From Streptomyces sp. JH34 (GTDB lineage Bacteria > Actinomycetota > Actinomycetes > Streptomycetales > Streptomycetaceae): a DNA stretch of 64,000 bases. The notes below the pieces were generated by a model, which ran no database searches, had not been told where the DNA came from, and saw nothing but the letters and a program-made list of their open reading frames with translations. The stretch spans positions 2,604,001 through 2,668,000 of the forward strand of contig NZ_JAJSOO010000001.1 in the NCBI RefSeq assembly GCF_029428875.1, given 5' to 3'. The first letter of the stretch is position 1. Every line of letters begins with the position of its first letter. Below, one piece after another: positions 1 through 7,154 of the stretch. Both the position numbers and the translations under genes were made by a program.

Positions 1-1850
1 CACCGCCGGGTGACCGGGTCGTACACCGCGTACACACAGGTCGCCAGGTACACCTCGGAGAGGTCGGCCTCACGTGACTTGTGGGCGGCCCGCGAGGGCC
101 ACTGGGCGCCGCCGCCCCCGCCGAAGCCGTCGCTCCGCTCGCCGCCACCCGGGGTGCCGAGACCGCGGGCGACCTCGTCCAGGGCGGAGAGCACCTCGGC
201 GGGCTCCAGATCCAGCAGGGCCAGCGTCCGCACGGCGGTGCGCAGTTCGCCCATGGCGACGGCGGCCCGCAGCCCGCGGCCCATCACGTCGCCGACGACC
301 AGGGCCGTGCGGTGACCGGGGAGTTCGATCACGTCGAACCAGTCCCCGCCGACCTCGGTGGCCGTGTTGCCGGGCAGGTAGCGGCAGGCGATGTCCAGGC
401 CCGCCGCCTCGGGGTCGCCCGGAGGGAGCAGGCTGCGCTGGAGTATCAGCGCGCGCTCGTGCTCCCGGCGGTAGAGGCGGGCGTTGTCGATACAGACGGC
501 GGCGCGGGCGGCGAGCTCGGTCGCCAGGGCCCGGTCCCGCTCGCCGAAGGGCTCGCTGCCCTTGGTGCGGGAGAACTGGACGAGGCCGACGACGACGTCG
601 TGCGCGACCATCGGCACGGCGAGGGTGGAGTGGACGAAGCCGCGTTCGTCGCCGGGCACGTCCTCGACGCGGCCGGTGCGCAGGGCGACGGCACAGGGCG
701 AGTGGAACGGGTAGCGGTGGACCGAGCCGAGCGCGGGCGGCCCCGTGCCCCCGTCCGCCTCCGCGGCCTCGCCCGTCCGGGCGCCGGGGATGACCCCCGG
801 GAGCGCGTCGGACACGGCGCTGGCGTGGGCCACCCGCCGCAGCTCCGCCGATCCGGCGCCGGACTCGTGGCCTCGCCCGCCCCAGCTGCCGGGCGAGGCC
901 TCCTCCCCGGTGAGCAGTCCCTGGTACAGGTCGACCGAGGCGAGGTCGCAGAAGCCGGGCACGGCGACGTCGAGCAGCTCCCGGGCGGTGGTCTCCAGGT
1001 CGAGGCTGTTGCCGATGCGCGCGCTGGCCTCGTTGAGCAGGGCGAGGTTGCGACGGGCGCTGGCCGCCTCGCGGGCCGCGATGTGCCGTTGCGTGACGTC
1101 GGTGGCGAGTCCGGCGATGCCGACGGGGCGGCCGGAACCGCTGTGCACCCGGTAGAGGTTCATGGACCAGTGGCGCCTGCCCGTGGAGCCGGGAGGGGTG
1201 CCGACGAGCTGGAGGTCGGTGACCGCGTCGCCGGTCTCCAGGACGCGCCTGAGCGTGCCTGCGAGCCGGTCGGCCTCCGGGCGGGTCAGGTAGTCCTCCA
1301 CCGTGCGGCCGCGGTGGTCGTCGGCCTCGCCCCCGAAGACGGTGGCGAACCGCTTGTTGGCGCGCACGACCGTGAAGTCGGTGCCGAAAAGGACGAAACC
1401 GAACGGAGATTGGCCGAAAATCGCCTGCGAGGCGGCGAGGTCCGTCTCGATGCGCCGTAGCGCCCTGACGTCGACGACGATGCAGAGCGCCGCGCGCTCG
1501 CCCGTCTCCGTCTCACTCGGCATGACGTAGATCTCGGCGAGCCCGCGGACCGCGTTCTCGCCGGGGATCCGGAACGGGACGAGTCCCGTCCACTCCTTGC
1601 CGTCCAGGATCTCGCCGACGCGCCTGTGGGCGTCCGGGCGCAGCTCGGCGGGCATGAAGGCCTCCACCGGGTCCTTGCCCACCACCTCGTCCGAGGCCAT
1701 GCCGAAGAGACCCGCGGCCCGTCGGCTCCACTGCTCGATCAGGCCGTCGGGCCCGATCGAGAACGACGCGATCCTGATGTAGTCATAGATCGAGCCGGGC
1801 GGGCTGCTCTGCCACATGACGTCGCCCGCCGTCCCAGGTATATCGCTCAC
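1..1850 (-). CDS. PAS/GAF SpoIIE-family protein phosphatase (3' end beyond window)
   Basis: About 616 codons are visible and the C-terminus is cut by the window edge. Two PAS-like segments come first (around residues 20-120 and 135-245), then a GAF-like region (about 255-415), then the start of a SpoIIE/PP2C phosphatase domain with the metal-binding signatures GGDWFDVI and VVGDVMGRG. Family members dephosphorylate anti-anti-sigma factors in the cytosol. I chose the GTG at 1850 (VSDIPGTAG); an ATG at 1817 is the alternative. The HATPase_c protein encoded just upstream on the same strand is the kind of partner such phosphatases work with, so the two may form one signalling pair. The signal sensed by the PAS/GAF part cannot be read from the sequence. 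Confidence 0.88.
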   Translation of the reverse strand, partial: MSDIPGTAGDVMWQSSPPGSIYDYIRIASFSIGPDGLIEQWSRRAAGLFGMASDEVVGKDPVEAFMPAELRPDAHRRVGEILDGKEWTGLVPFRIPGENAVRGLAEIYVMPSETETGERAALCIVVDVRALRRIETDLAASQAIFGQSPFGFVLFGTDFTVVRANKRFATVFGGEADDHRGRTVEDYLTRPEADRLAGTLRRVLETGDAVTDLQLVGTPPGSTGRRHWSMNLYRVHSGSGRPVGIAGLATDVTQRHIAAREAASARRNLALLNEASARIGNSLDLETTARELLDVAVPGFCDLASVDLYQGLLTGEEASPGSWGGRGHESGAGSAELRRVAHASAVSDALPGVIPGARTGEAAEADGGTGPPALGSVHRYPFHSPCAVALRTGRVEDVPGDERGFVHSTLAVPMVAHDVVVGLVQFSRTKGSEPFGERDRALATELAARAAVCIDNARLYRREHERALILQRSLLPPGDPEAAGLDIACRYLPGNTATEVGGDWFDVIELPGHRTALVVGDVMGRGLRAAVAMGELRTAVRTLALLDLEPAEVLSALDEVARGLGTPGGGERSDGFGGGGGAQWPSRAAHKSREADLSEVYLATCVYAVYDPVTRR

Positions 1851-2010
1851 GCGACCGTCCCCTCCAGCTCACACACCGGACCGGTCCTGCCCGCAGTATT
1901 CAGCACTACGGGCCTCACCGGCACGGCGTTCACGATCACAGCACGGTCTCAGTCCCTTTCAGCCAGGTTGTGCCCGACCTCCGGTGATCGCTGTGCGTCC
2001 CTCCCCACTC

Positions 2011-2448
2011 CTAACCAGGCAGAGCGAGCTCGAACCACACGGTCTTGCCGCCATTTCCGCGCCGGGTCCCCCAGCGGCGCGCGGAACAAGCCACGAGCTG
2101 CAGTCCACGACCGCCCTCGTCCTCGGGTCCGGCTGTACGTTCGGTGGGCGGATCCGGAACCGGATCGGAGACTTCCACCAGCAGGCACTGCCCGTCGGCA
2201 CCGGACCCGGGCCCGCCGCCGTCGGGGTGCGGCCGCACCAGCCGGACGCCGATGGGGCCGGAGGCGTAGCACAGGGAGTTGGTCACCAGCTCGCTGACGA
2301 GCAGCACGGCGACGTCCCCGACCGCCGCTTCGAACCCCCAGTAGTGCAATGCGTCACGGACCGCGTGCCTGGCGCTGCGCACGGAGCCCGGCACCGCCGG
2401 AAAGCTCCACTCGGCGCAGTCGCCTTCGGTATCGGTCACGCCGATCAC
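2011..2448 (-). CDS. HATPase_c_2 ATP-binding protein (anti-sigma/RsbW-like)
   Basis: About 145 residues form a GHKL-type ATPase fold. The N-box-like stretch is VSELVTNSLCYA, the G-box stretch is EDEGGRGLQLV, and the protein ends KTVWFELALPG, typical of the many streptomycete RsbW/SpoIIAB-like proteins. These act as serine kinases or anti-sigma factors in partner-switching circuits. The open frame runs upstream to 2676, but that part is translated from an 18-bp tandem repeat and is Pro/Gly/Arg junk. I therefore chose the GTG at 2448 (VIGVTDTEG); a GTG at 2439 is also possible. It lies 160 bp upstream of the SpoIIE phosphatase on the same strand. Confidence 0.82.
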   Translation of the reverse strand: MIGVTDTEGDCAEWSFPAVPGSVRSARHAVRDALHYWGFEAAVGDVAVLLVSELVTNSLCYASGPIGVRLVRPHPDGGGPGSGADGQCLLVEVSDPVPDPPTERTAGPEDEGGRGLQLVACSARRWGTRRGNGGKTVWFELALPG

Positions 2449-2570
2449 TTCCCAGGGCCGGCAGCGGGGGCGCACCCTGTTCAGAGGGCCTAATCGGCAC
2501 ATACCCGATATACGGAACAAGTTATCGCACGTGCCGGGGTATGGGGCGCACGGGTGCAACCATTCCTCCG

Positions 2571-2624
2571 GCCCCGGACGTGGCCCCGGCCCCGGACGTG
2601 GCCCCGGCCCCGGACGTAGCCCCG
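2571..2624. repeat. Three tandem 18-bp repeats
   Basis: Three head-to-tail copies of an 18-bp unit, GCCCCGGACGTGGCCCCG, lie between the HATPase gene and the NUDIX gene. The third copy has one substitution (TG to TA in the centre). No gene is supported here. Confidence 0.9.
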
Positions 2625-2733
2625 GCCGCGCGGCACGGCGCCTCACTCCGTCGCCGCGGAGGCCTGCGACCCGCACCGCTCGCGGACTCGCCGCCGGCGT
2701 CGCGCGCGGCGCCCCCGCCTCGCGCTGTTCGGC

Positions 2734-3138
2734 TCAGGCGCGCGCGGCTTCCCGCAGACGGCGTACCGCCTCGGCCACGGCCGGTCGGTCCTGGTCCAGC
2801 CAGTCGACGGTGTCCGTCTCGTCGGGGGTGAGCCAGCGCAGTTCGTCGTGGTCCTCCAGCGGGCTGGGCACGCCGGACAGCAGTCTGACGGTCCACACCC
2901 TGAGCACGAGGCCGGGCTTCAGAGGCCACTCCCCCGGAATGCGCTCCTGAGGCTCGGCCTCCACGCCCAGCTCCTCCCGGAGCTCCCGCACGAGCGCCTG
3001 CTCGCCGCTCTCCCCGGGCTCCAGCTTGCCGCCGGGCAGCTCCCAGCGCCCGGCCAGCTCCGGCGGGGCGCTGCGGCGGGCGGCCAGGAGCCGTCCACCG
3101 TCGCAGACGGCCCCGGCCACCACCACGGAATCACTCAT
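2734..3138 (-). CDS. NUDIX hydrolase, MutT-like
   Basis: 134 residues with a complete Nudix box at about 36-58 (GGKLEPGES...REL.EELG), giving the canonical Gx5Ex7REUxEExGU pattern needed for Mg-dependent hydrolysis of nucleoside diphosphate derivatives. Length and the C-terminal WLTPDE segment fit the (deoxy)nucleoside triphosphate pyrophosphohydrolase branch that cleans 8-oxo-dGTP from the pool. The exact substrate cannot be told from sequence. The ATG at 3138 starts [11 protein letters not shown], which aligns with the usual first beta-strand. It is a single gene with no obvious operon partner. Confidence 0.9.
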   Translation of the reverse strand: MSDSVVVAGAVCDGGRLLAARRSAPPELAGRWELPGGKLEPGESGEQALVRELREELGVEAEPQERIPGEWPLKPGLVLRVWTVRLLSGVPSPLEDHDELRWLTPDETDTVDWLDQDRPAVAEAVRRLREAARA

Positions 3139-3181
3139 GAGCCGGAGCGTAGCCGGTGACCCCTCCCCCGCAGAGCCGCCC

Positions 3182-3364
3182 CTACGGGCGCGCGCTCCGG
3201 GTCGTCCGCTCCACCCAGTAGAGCTGTTTGTGTCCGTGGCGGTCCAGGCCGTCCGCGATCTTCTGCGCCTCGTCCTGTGTCGCGTAGCGCCCGACGCGAT
3301 ACCTGTTGCCGTTGTCGTCCTGCCTGATCACCAGCCAGGGGAGCACCGCGCCGCTGTCCGTCAT
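3182..3364 (-). CDS. Small SPOR-domain-like protein
   Basis: 60 residues ([18 protein letters not shown]...). The short fold, with [19 protein letters not shown], matches the small cytosolic SPOR-like proteins annotated throughout Streptomyces. The frame is open to 3514, but the ATG at 3364 is preceded by a strong GGGGAGGAA Shine-Dalgarno seven to eight bases away, which fixes the start. No signal peptide or membrane segment is present, so peptidoglycan binding as in division SPOR proteins is not implied. Confidence 0.72.
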   Translation of the reverse strand: MTDSGAVLPWLVIRQDDNGNRYRVGRYATQDEAQKIADGLDRHGHKQLYWVERTTRSARP

Positions 3365-3475
3365 GGCGTTCCTCCCCAGCATCCCGCCCCTCTCCCCAGT
3401 CGTGAGCACGCTTCTAAGGATCCCCAGGAAACCGCAGTACGCATATGCCCGAGCGTACGCCTGACCTTCACTCAG

Positions 3476-3509
3476 CGGATGCGTCTTTACACAAAGAGCC
3501 ACGCATCCG
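3476..3509. promoter_or_regulatory. 9-bp inverted repeat upstream of the SPOR gene
   Basis: CGGATGCGT and ACGCATCCG form perfect 9-bp arms separated by 16 nt, about 110 bp upstream of the SPOR start. The same GGATGCG string recurs in the terminator hairpin that follows. It could be an operator or a stem in the permease 3' region. Confidence 0.35.
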
Positions 3510-3530
3510 GCCAAACCAAAGAGGGGCGCA

Positions 3531-3558
3531 CTTCCGGATGCGCCCCTCTCGACAGCCC
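3531..3558 (-). terminator. Rho-independent terminator of the NCS1 permease
   Basis: A 10-bp perfect stem, GAGGGGCGCA / TGCGCCCCTC, with an 8-nt loop. It lies 9 bp past the permease stop and is followed on the minus strand by a T-rich run (TTTGGTTTGG). Confidence 0.8.
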
Positions 3559-3566
3559 GCCGGGGG

Positions 3567-5288
3567 TCAGCCGGCCGGTGTCCGGACGACGGGCATCGGC
3601 AGCGGCACGGGGCCCGCCGCGGGCTCCTTGCGGCAGACGTCTCCGCATTCCGCGTCCAGTGAGCAGCACAGCGAGCAGATGGGTCCTGCCTGGACCGGGC
3701 AGTCCGCGATGTCCGGAAGCTCGTAGGCGGTCTCGCACACCGCGCAGGTGTACGTGGCGGTGATGTCGGCGATCTCGACGCCCGGGCCGTTCACCGGGTT
3801 CGGCCGGGCAAGGTAGTACTTCCCCTTGGTCAGCCAGGCGATCAACGGACAGAGGACCAGGGAGAGGCCGGCCGCGATGAAGGTGGAGAAGGCCTCGGCG
3901 TACCTGCCGAACAGGCCGAAGAAGGCGAGGATCGAGACGGTCGACGCGATCACCATGGCACCGAAGCCCGCCGGGTTGACGGCGTGGAGGTAGGCGCGCT
4001 TGAACTCGATGTGGCGGGGACTCAGTCCGATCCGCTTGTTGATGACCAGGTCGGCGGCGACGGCCGCGATCCAGGCGATGCCCACGTTGGAGTAGAAGCC
4101 CAGCAGTTTGTTCAGGGCCGCGAACATGTTCATCTCCATCAGCGTCAGCGCGATGACGAGGTTGAGGAAGATGTACCAGACCCGGCCCGGGTGCCTGTGG
4201 GTGATCCGGGAGAAGAAGTTCGACCAGGACAGCGAGCCGCTGTAGGCGTTGGTCACGTTGATCTTGATCTGGGAGACGATCACGAAGAGGGCCGCGGCCG
4301 GGAGCGCGAACGAGCCGAGCCAGGGCTTCAGCGCCTCGATCTGCGGCGCGATGGGCTCCAGCGCGTGCGTCTTGCCGACCGCCTCCAGCGCGACGAAGGC
4401 CAGGAACGCTCCCCCGAGCTGCTTCGCCGCCCCGATGACGACCCAGCCGGGCCCCGCTGCGAGAACGGCGAGATTCCACCGCCGCCTGTTGGCCTCGGTC
4501 CTGGCCGGCATGAACCTCAGGTAGTCGGCCTGCTCACCGATCTGGGCGATGAGCGAGAGCGCGACGCCCGTGCCCAGCCCGAAGGCGATCCAGGAGAAGC
4601 CCGGCGCGGCCCCCTCCGTGCCCGTGAAGGAGCTGAACGCGCCCCAGGATCCGGGGGCTTCGACGGCGAGCACGACGAAGGGGAGCACCATGCCGACGAT
4701 CCACACCGGCTGCGTCCAGGCCTGCACCTTGGCCAGTGCGCCCATGCCCCGGAACACGATCGGGATGACGATCAGCGTGGTGACCAGGTACCCGGCCTCG
4801 ACGGGGAGCCCGAAGGCCTGATGCATGGCCTGCGCCATGATCGAGCCTTCGAGGGCGAAGAAGATGAAGGTGAAGGACGCGTAGATCAGCGAGGTCAGTG
4901 TCGACCCGAAGTATCCGAAGCCGGCCCCCCGGGTGACCAGGTCCATGTCCAGGCCGTACTTCGCGCACGCCCGGGCGATCGGGATGCCGGTGAGGAAGAT
5001 GATCGCCGCCGCGGCCAGGATCGAGGCGAGCCCGCTGGTGAATCCGTAGGTGAAGACGATCGACGCGCCGATCGCGAAGTCGGCCAGGTACGCGATGCCC
5101 CCGAGCGCCGTCCCCGCGACCATGGAGGGCGACCAGCGCCGGAAGGAGTGCGGCGCGTACCGGAGGGAGTAGTCCTCGCGGCTCTCGTCTGCCGCGAGCC
5201 TGGCGTAGCTTCGCCTGGGCGCCCGGGGATCTTCCTGCGGCTCCTGGTGCGGCGCTTCGCCCGTCGCGGGCGTTGCGGTGTCCGTCAT
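3567..5288 (-). CDS. NCS1-family purine/cytosine-type permease with Cys-rich tail
   Basis: 573 residues. A hydrophilic N-terminus of about 50 residues is followed by roughly twelve membrane segments with NCS1 hallmarks (APHSFRRWSPSM near the first helix, GAGFGYFGS, INVTNAYSGSLSWSNFF). Such proteins import cytosine, purines, hydantoins or allantoin using a Na+ or H+ gradient. The odd part is the C-terminus: eight cysteines at about 515-552 (CAVC...C...CSLCC...C...C) that look like a metal-binding module on the cytosolic side. The ATG at 5288 has a GGGAAG stretch upstream. The GntR gene 200 bp upstream in the same direction and a palindrome between them point to local substrate-responsive control. 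Confidence 0.87.
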   Translation of the reverse strand: MTDTATPATGEAPHQEPQEDPRAPRRSYARLAADESREDYSLRYAPHSFRRWSPSMVAGTALGGIAYLADFAIGASIVFTYGFTSGLASILAAAAIIFLTGIPIARACAKYGLDMDLVTRGAGFGYFGSTLTSLIYASFTFIFFALEGSIMAQAMHQAFGLPVEAGYLVTTLIVIPIVFRGMGALAKVQAWTQPVWIVGMVLPFVVLAVEAPGSWGAFSSFTGTEGAAPGFSWIAFGLGTGVALSLIAQIGEQADYLRFMPARTEANRRRWNLAVLAAGPGWVVIGAAKQLGGAFLAFVALEAVGKTHALEPIAPQIEALKPWLGSFALPAAALFVIVSQIKINVTNAYSGSLSWSNFFSRITHRHPGRVWYIFLNLVIALTLMEMNMFAALNKLLGFYSNVGIAWIAAVAADLVINKRIGLSPRHIEFKRAYLHAVNPAGFGAMVIASTVSILAFFGLFGRYAEAFSTFIAAGLSLVLCPLIAWLTKGKYYLARPNPVNGPGVEIADITATYTCAVCETAYELPDIADCPVQAGPICSLCCSLDAECGDVCRKEPAAGPVPLPMPVVRTPAG

Positions 5289-5340
5289 CGGTGGCTTCCC
5301 GTCCGTCGGTCCGGTGTGCGGTGACGAACGGGAAGCTAAG

Positions 5341-5357
5341 ACTTGGACATGACAAGT
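5341..5357 (-). promoter_or_regulatory. Candidate GntR operator upstream of the permease
   Basis: On the minus strand, ACTTGTCATGTCCAAGT is an inverted repeat (ACTTG-N7-CAAGT) 53-69 nt before the permease start. GntR/HutC regulators bind short palindromes of this size, and the GntR gene lies directly upstream. Confidence 0.45.
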
Positions 5358-5490
5358 TGTGACGGCGGACGGTTGCCCGCCGGTTACGTGCGGCGCGCGA
5401 CCGTTAACTCCGCATCACGGAAGGCGGACAAGCCGTCGCCCCCAGCGGTCACCGCGGCCGCCCCACCTGTCGTCCCGGCCGCACCGGGGC

Positions 5491-6243
5491 TCATCTGACC
5501 GGCAGATGGTAGGCAATCCGGTAACGGTCGGCGGGGACGACGACGTCGGCCGTCTCCACCGCCAGCCCCGAGGCGTAGTACGTCCGCCCGATCACCATCA
5601 CCACGTGGCCCGGAACGCCGCCGAGCGCCAGGAGCTCCTCCGCCAGCCCCGGGCGGGCGCCGACCTCCTCGGCCACGTTGTCCACGACGACGTCGATCGC
5701 CGCCATGCGGTCGACGACACCGCAGCCACCCAGCGGGCCCTCCTCCGGCAGCATGACCGGGGTGCGCCCCGTGACGGCCAGGGGTTCCCAGGACGTGGAC
5801 AGCATGATCGGCTCGCCCGCCTCCCGGTAGACGTACGCCGTGCGCATCACCCGGTCACCGGGCTCGATCCCGAGCCGTTCGGCGGTCTCGGCGCTCGCAC
5901 CCTCCTGCTCGCTGCGGGACTCCCAGGTCCCCCGCGCGCCCTCCGCCGTCTGTTCCTGACGGAACGGGCTGGCGCCGGCGCCCGGCCGGTAGCCGGAGCG
6001 GGCGATCTTGCGCGGGACCGGGCGGGCGCGCACATACGTGCCCGAGCCCGACCGCCCCTCGACGAGCCCTTCGGCCATCAGCACCTTGCGCGCCTCAAGC
6101 GCCACGGTGTCCGAGACCCCGTACTCCTCGCGGATGCGGGCCTGCGACGGCAGGCGGGTATGGGGCGGCAGCGCGCCGTTGACGATCTTCTCCCTGAGAT
6201 CGCTCGCCACGCGCAGATAGGCGGGCTGCTCACCGAAAGGCAC
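5491..6243 (-). CDS. GntR/HutC-family transcriptional regulator
   Basis: 250 residues. The N-terminal winged helix (LREKIVNGALPPHTRLPSQARIREEYGVS...VLMAEGLVEGRSGSGTYV) is the GntR signature. The C-terminal half reads as a UTRA ligand-binding domain (GDRVMRTAYVYREAGEPIMLSTSWEPLAV). The GTG at 6243 has GGGAG seven bases upstream; the frame extends to 6285 without better support. By position it should control the NCS1 permease and so sense a nucleobase-like compound, but this is inference from neighbourhood. A dre-like motif lies about 165 bp upstream of its start. Confidence 0.88.
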   Translation of the reverse strand: MPFGEQPAYLRVASDLREKIVNGALPPHTRLPSQARIREEYGVSDTVALEARKVLMAEGLVEGRSGSGTYVRARPVPRKIARSGYRPGAGASPFRQEQTAEGARGTWESRSEQEGASAETAERLGIEPGDRVMRTAYVYREAGEPIMLSTSWEPLAVTGRTPVMLPEEGPLGGCGVVDRMAAIDVVVDNVAEEVGARPGLAEELLALGGVPGHVVMVIGRTYYASGLAVETADVVVPADRYRIAYHLPVR

Positions 6244-6581
6244 GGGCCACTCCCAACAGGTTGACAGACAGCAAAAGCGTGGCAACCGTCAGTCGGGAAC
6301 CGCAAGCACGGGCCAGAGTTTCACCCGAAGTGATGATTCCCCGCCCACCAGGGCATACCTGACCCAGGTGTGCGCCAGCCATGCCCGCGACCCCTGACTC
6401 TTTTCGGTCCAGACCAATGTTTTTCCGTGCGCGGCGCGTCTCCGGTCGTCCGCCGCGCACCCCGCACTCCTCGCCGCCGTCCGCGAATCGGGCTGCACCC
6501 GACTGAATGTGACGGGAGGTCAGGTACGTGCGCCGCAGTGGAGCCCGGCCGCCGGGGGCCTCTTCCCGGTGACGCGAACGG
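6244..6581. other. Gene-free intergenic stretch
   Basis: 338 bp between the GntR start and the cupin stop. Apart from a dre-like motif at 6406-6418, I see no coding sequence or hairpin worth naming. Confidence 0.6.
6406..6418 (-). promoter_or_regulatory. dre-like motif (DasR-type operator half-match)
   Basis: On the minus strand, ATTGGTCTGGACC closely follows the left and central part of the DasR responsive element (ACTGGTCTAGACCA type). The right flank does not match. DasR is a GntR/HutC regulator responding to aminosugar phosphates. The position fits control of the GntR gene. Confidence 0.3.
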
Positions 6582-7064
6582 TCAGCCCGTCCAGTACGTG
6601 TCGTGCTTGATGAAGAACTCCGCGCGTTCCTTCTCCGGCCAGTCGGAGACCTGGCCCACCTTCTCGAAGTACTCCTCGCGGGGCGCTCCCGGTGTGAAGA
6701 GCAGCAGCATCGAGGCGGGTTCGTCGCTGTCGTTGCGGAAGGCGTGCAGACCGCCCTGGGGGACGTACAGGAAATCGCCCGCCGTTGCGTCGGTCCACCG
6801 CTCGCCGTCGTAGATCCTCACCGTCCCGTCGAGGATGAAGAACGACTCCGAGATCGACCGGTGGAAGTGCTCGGCCGGGCCGCCGGCCCGTGGACCCATG
6901 TTGATCCGGTACAGCCCGAACTCGCCGTGCGTCGACTCGGCGGTGGCCAGGTAGTGCGTGCTGCCGCCACTGCGCGTCAGCAGGTTCGGGGTGGTTCCGG
7001 CCGGACGGTACTCCGCGTTGATCTCGCCCGCGCCGTCCGTGTAGACGGGTTCCGGATACGACAT
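6582..7064 (-). CDS. Cupin-domain protein
   Basis: 160 residues with a single double-stranded beta-helix. Metal-ligand candidates sit in AEHFHRSISESFFILDG (His, His, Glu) and in the second motif VPQGGLHAFRN (His). Such small cupins are dioxygenases, isomerases or ligand-binding proteins; nothing here narrows the substrate. The ATG at 7064 follows a GGGAGAG Shine-Dalgarno. It is divergent from the GH65 gene with a 90-bp shared promoter region. Confidence 0.82.
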   Translation of the reverse strand: MSYPEPVYTDGAGEINAEYRPAGTTPNLLTRSGGSTHYLATAESTHGEFGLYRINMGPRAGGPAEHFHRSISESFFILDGTVRIYDGERWTDATAGDFLYVPQGGLHAFRNDSDEPASMLLLFTPGAPREEYFEKVGQVSDWPEKERAEFFIKHDTYWTG

Positions 7065-7154
7065 GCCGCTCTCCCTGCCTCCGGTCGTGGACCGGTCCGC
7101 TCGTTTCGCGCGCCGTTACCGCACCGTGGGCGTCGCCCTGCCTACCTTCGTGCC

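Noticed and set aside
2571..2624. CRISPR-like repeat
   Set aside because: Units are directly contiguous with no spacers; a simple tandem repeat.
6603..7154. N-terminal extension of the GH65 frame
   Set aside because: It is antisense to the cupin gene and lacks protein-like composition; the signal peptide begins at 7155 or 7170.
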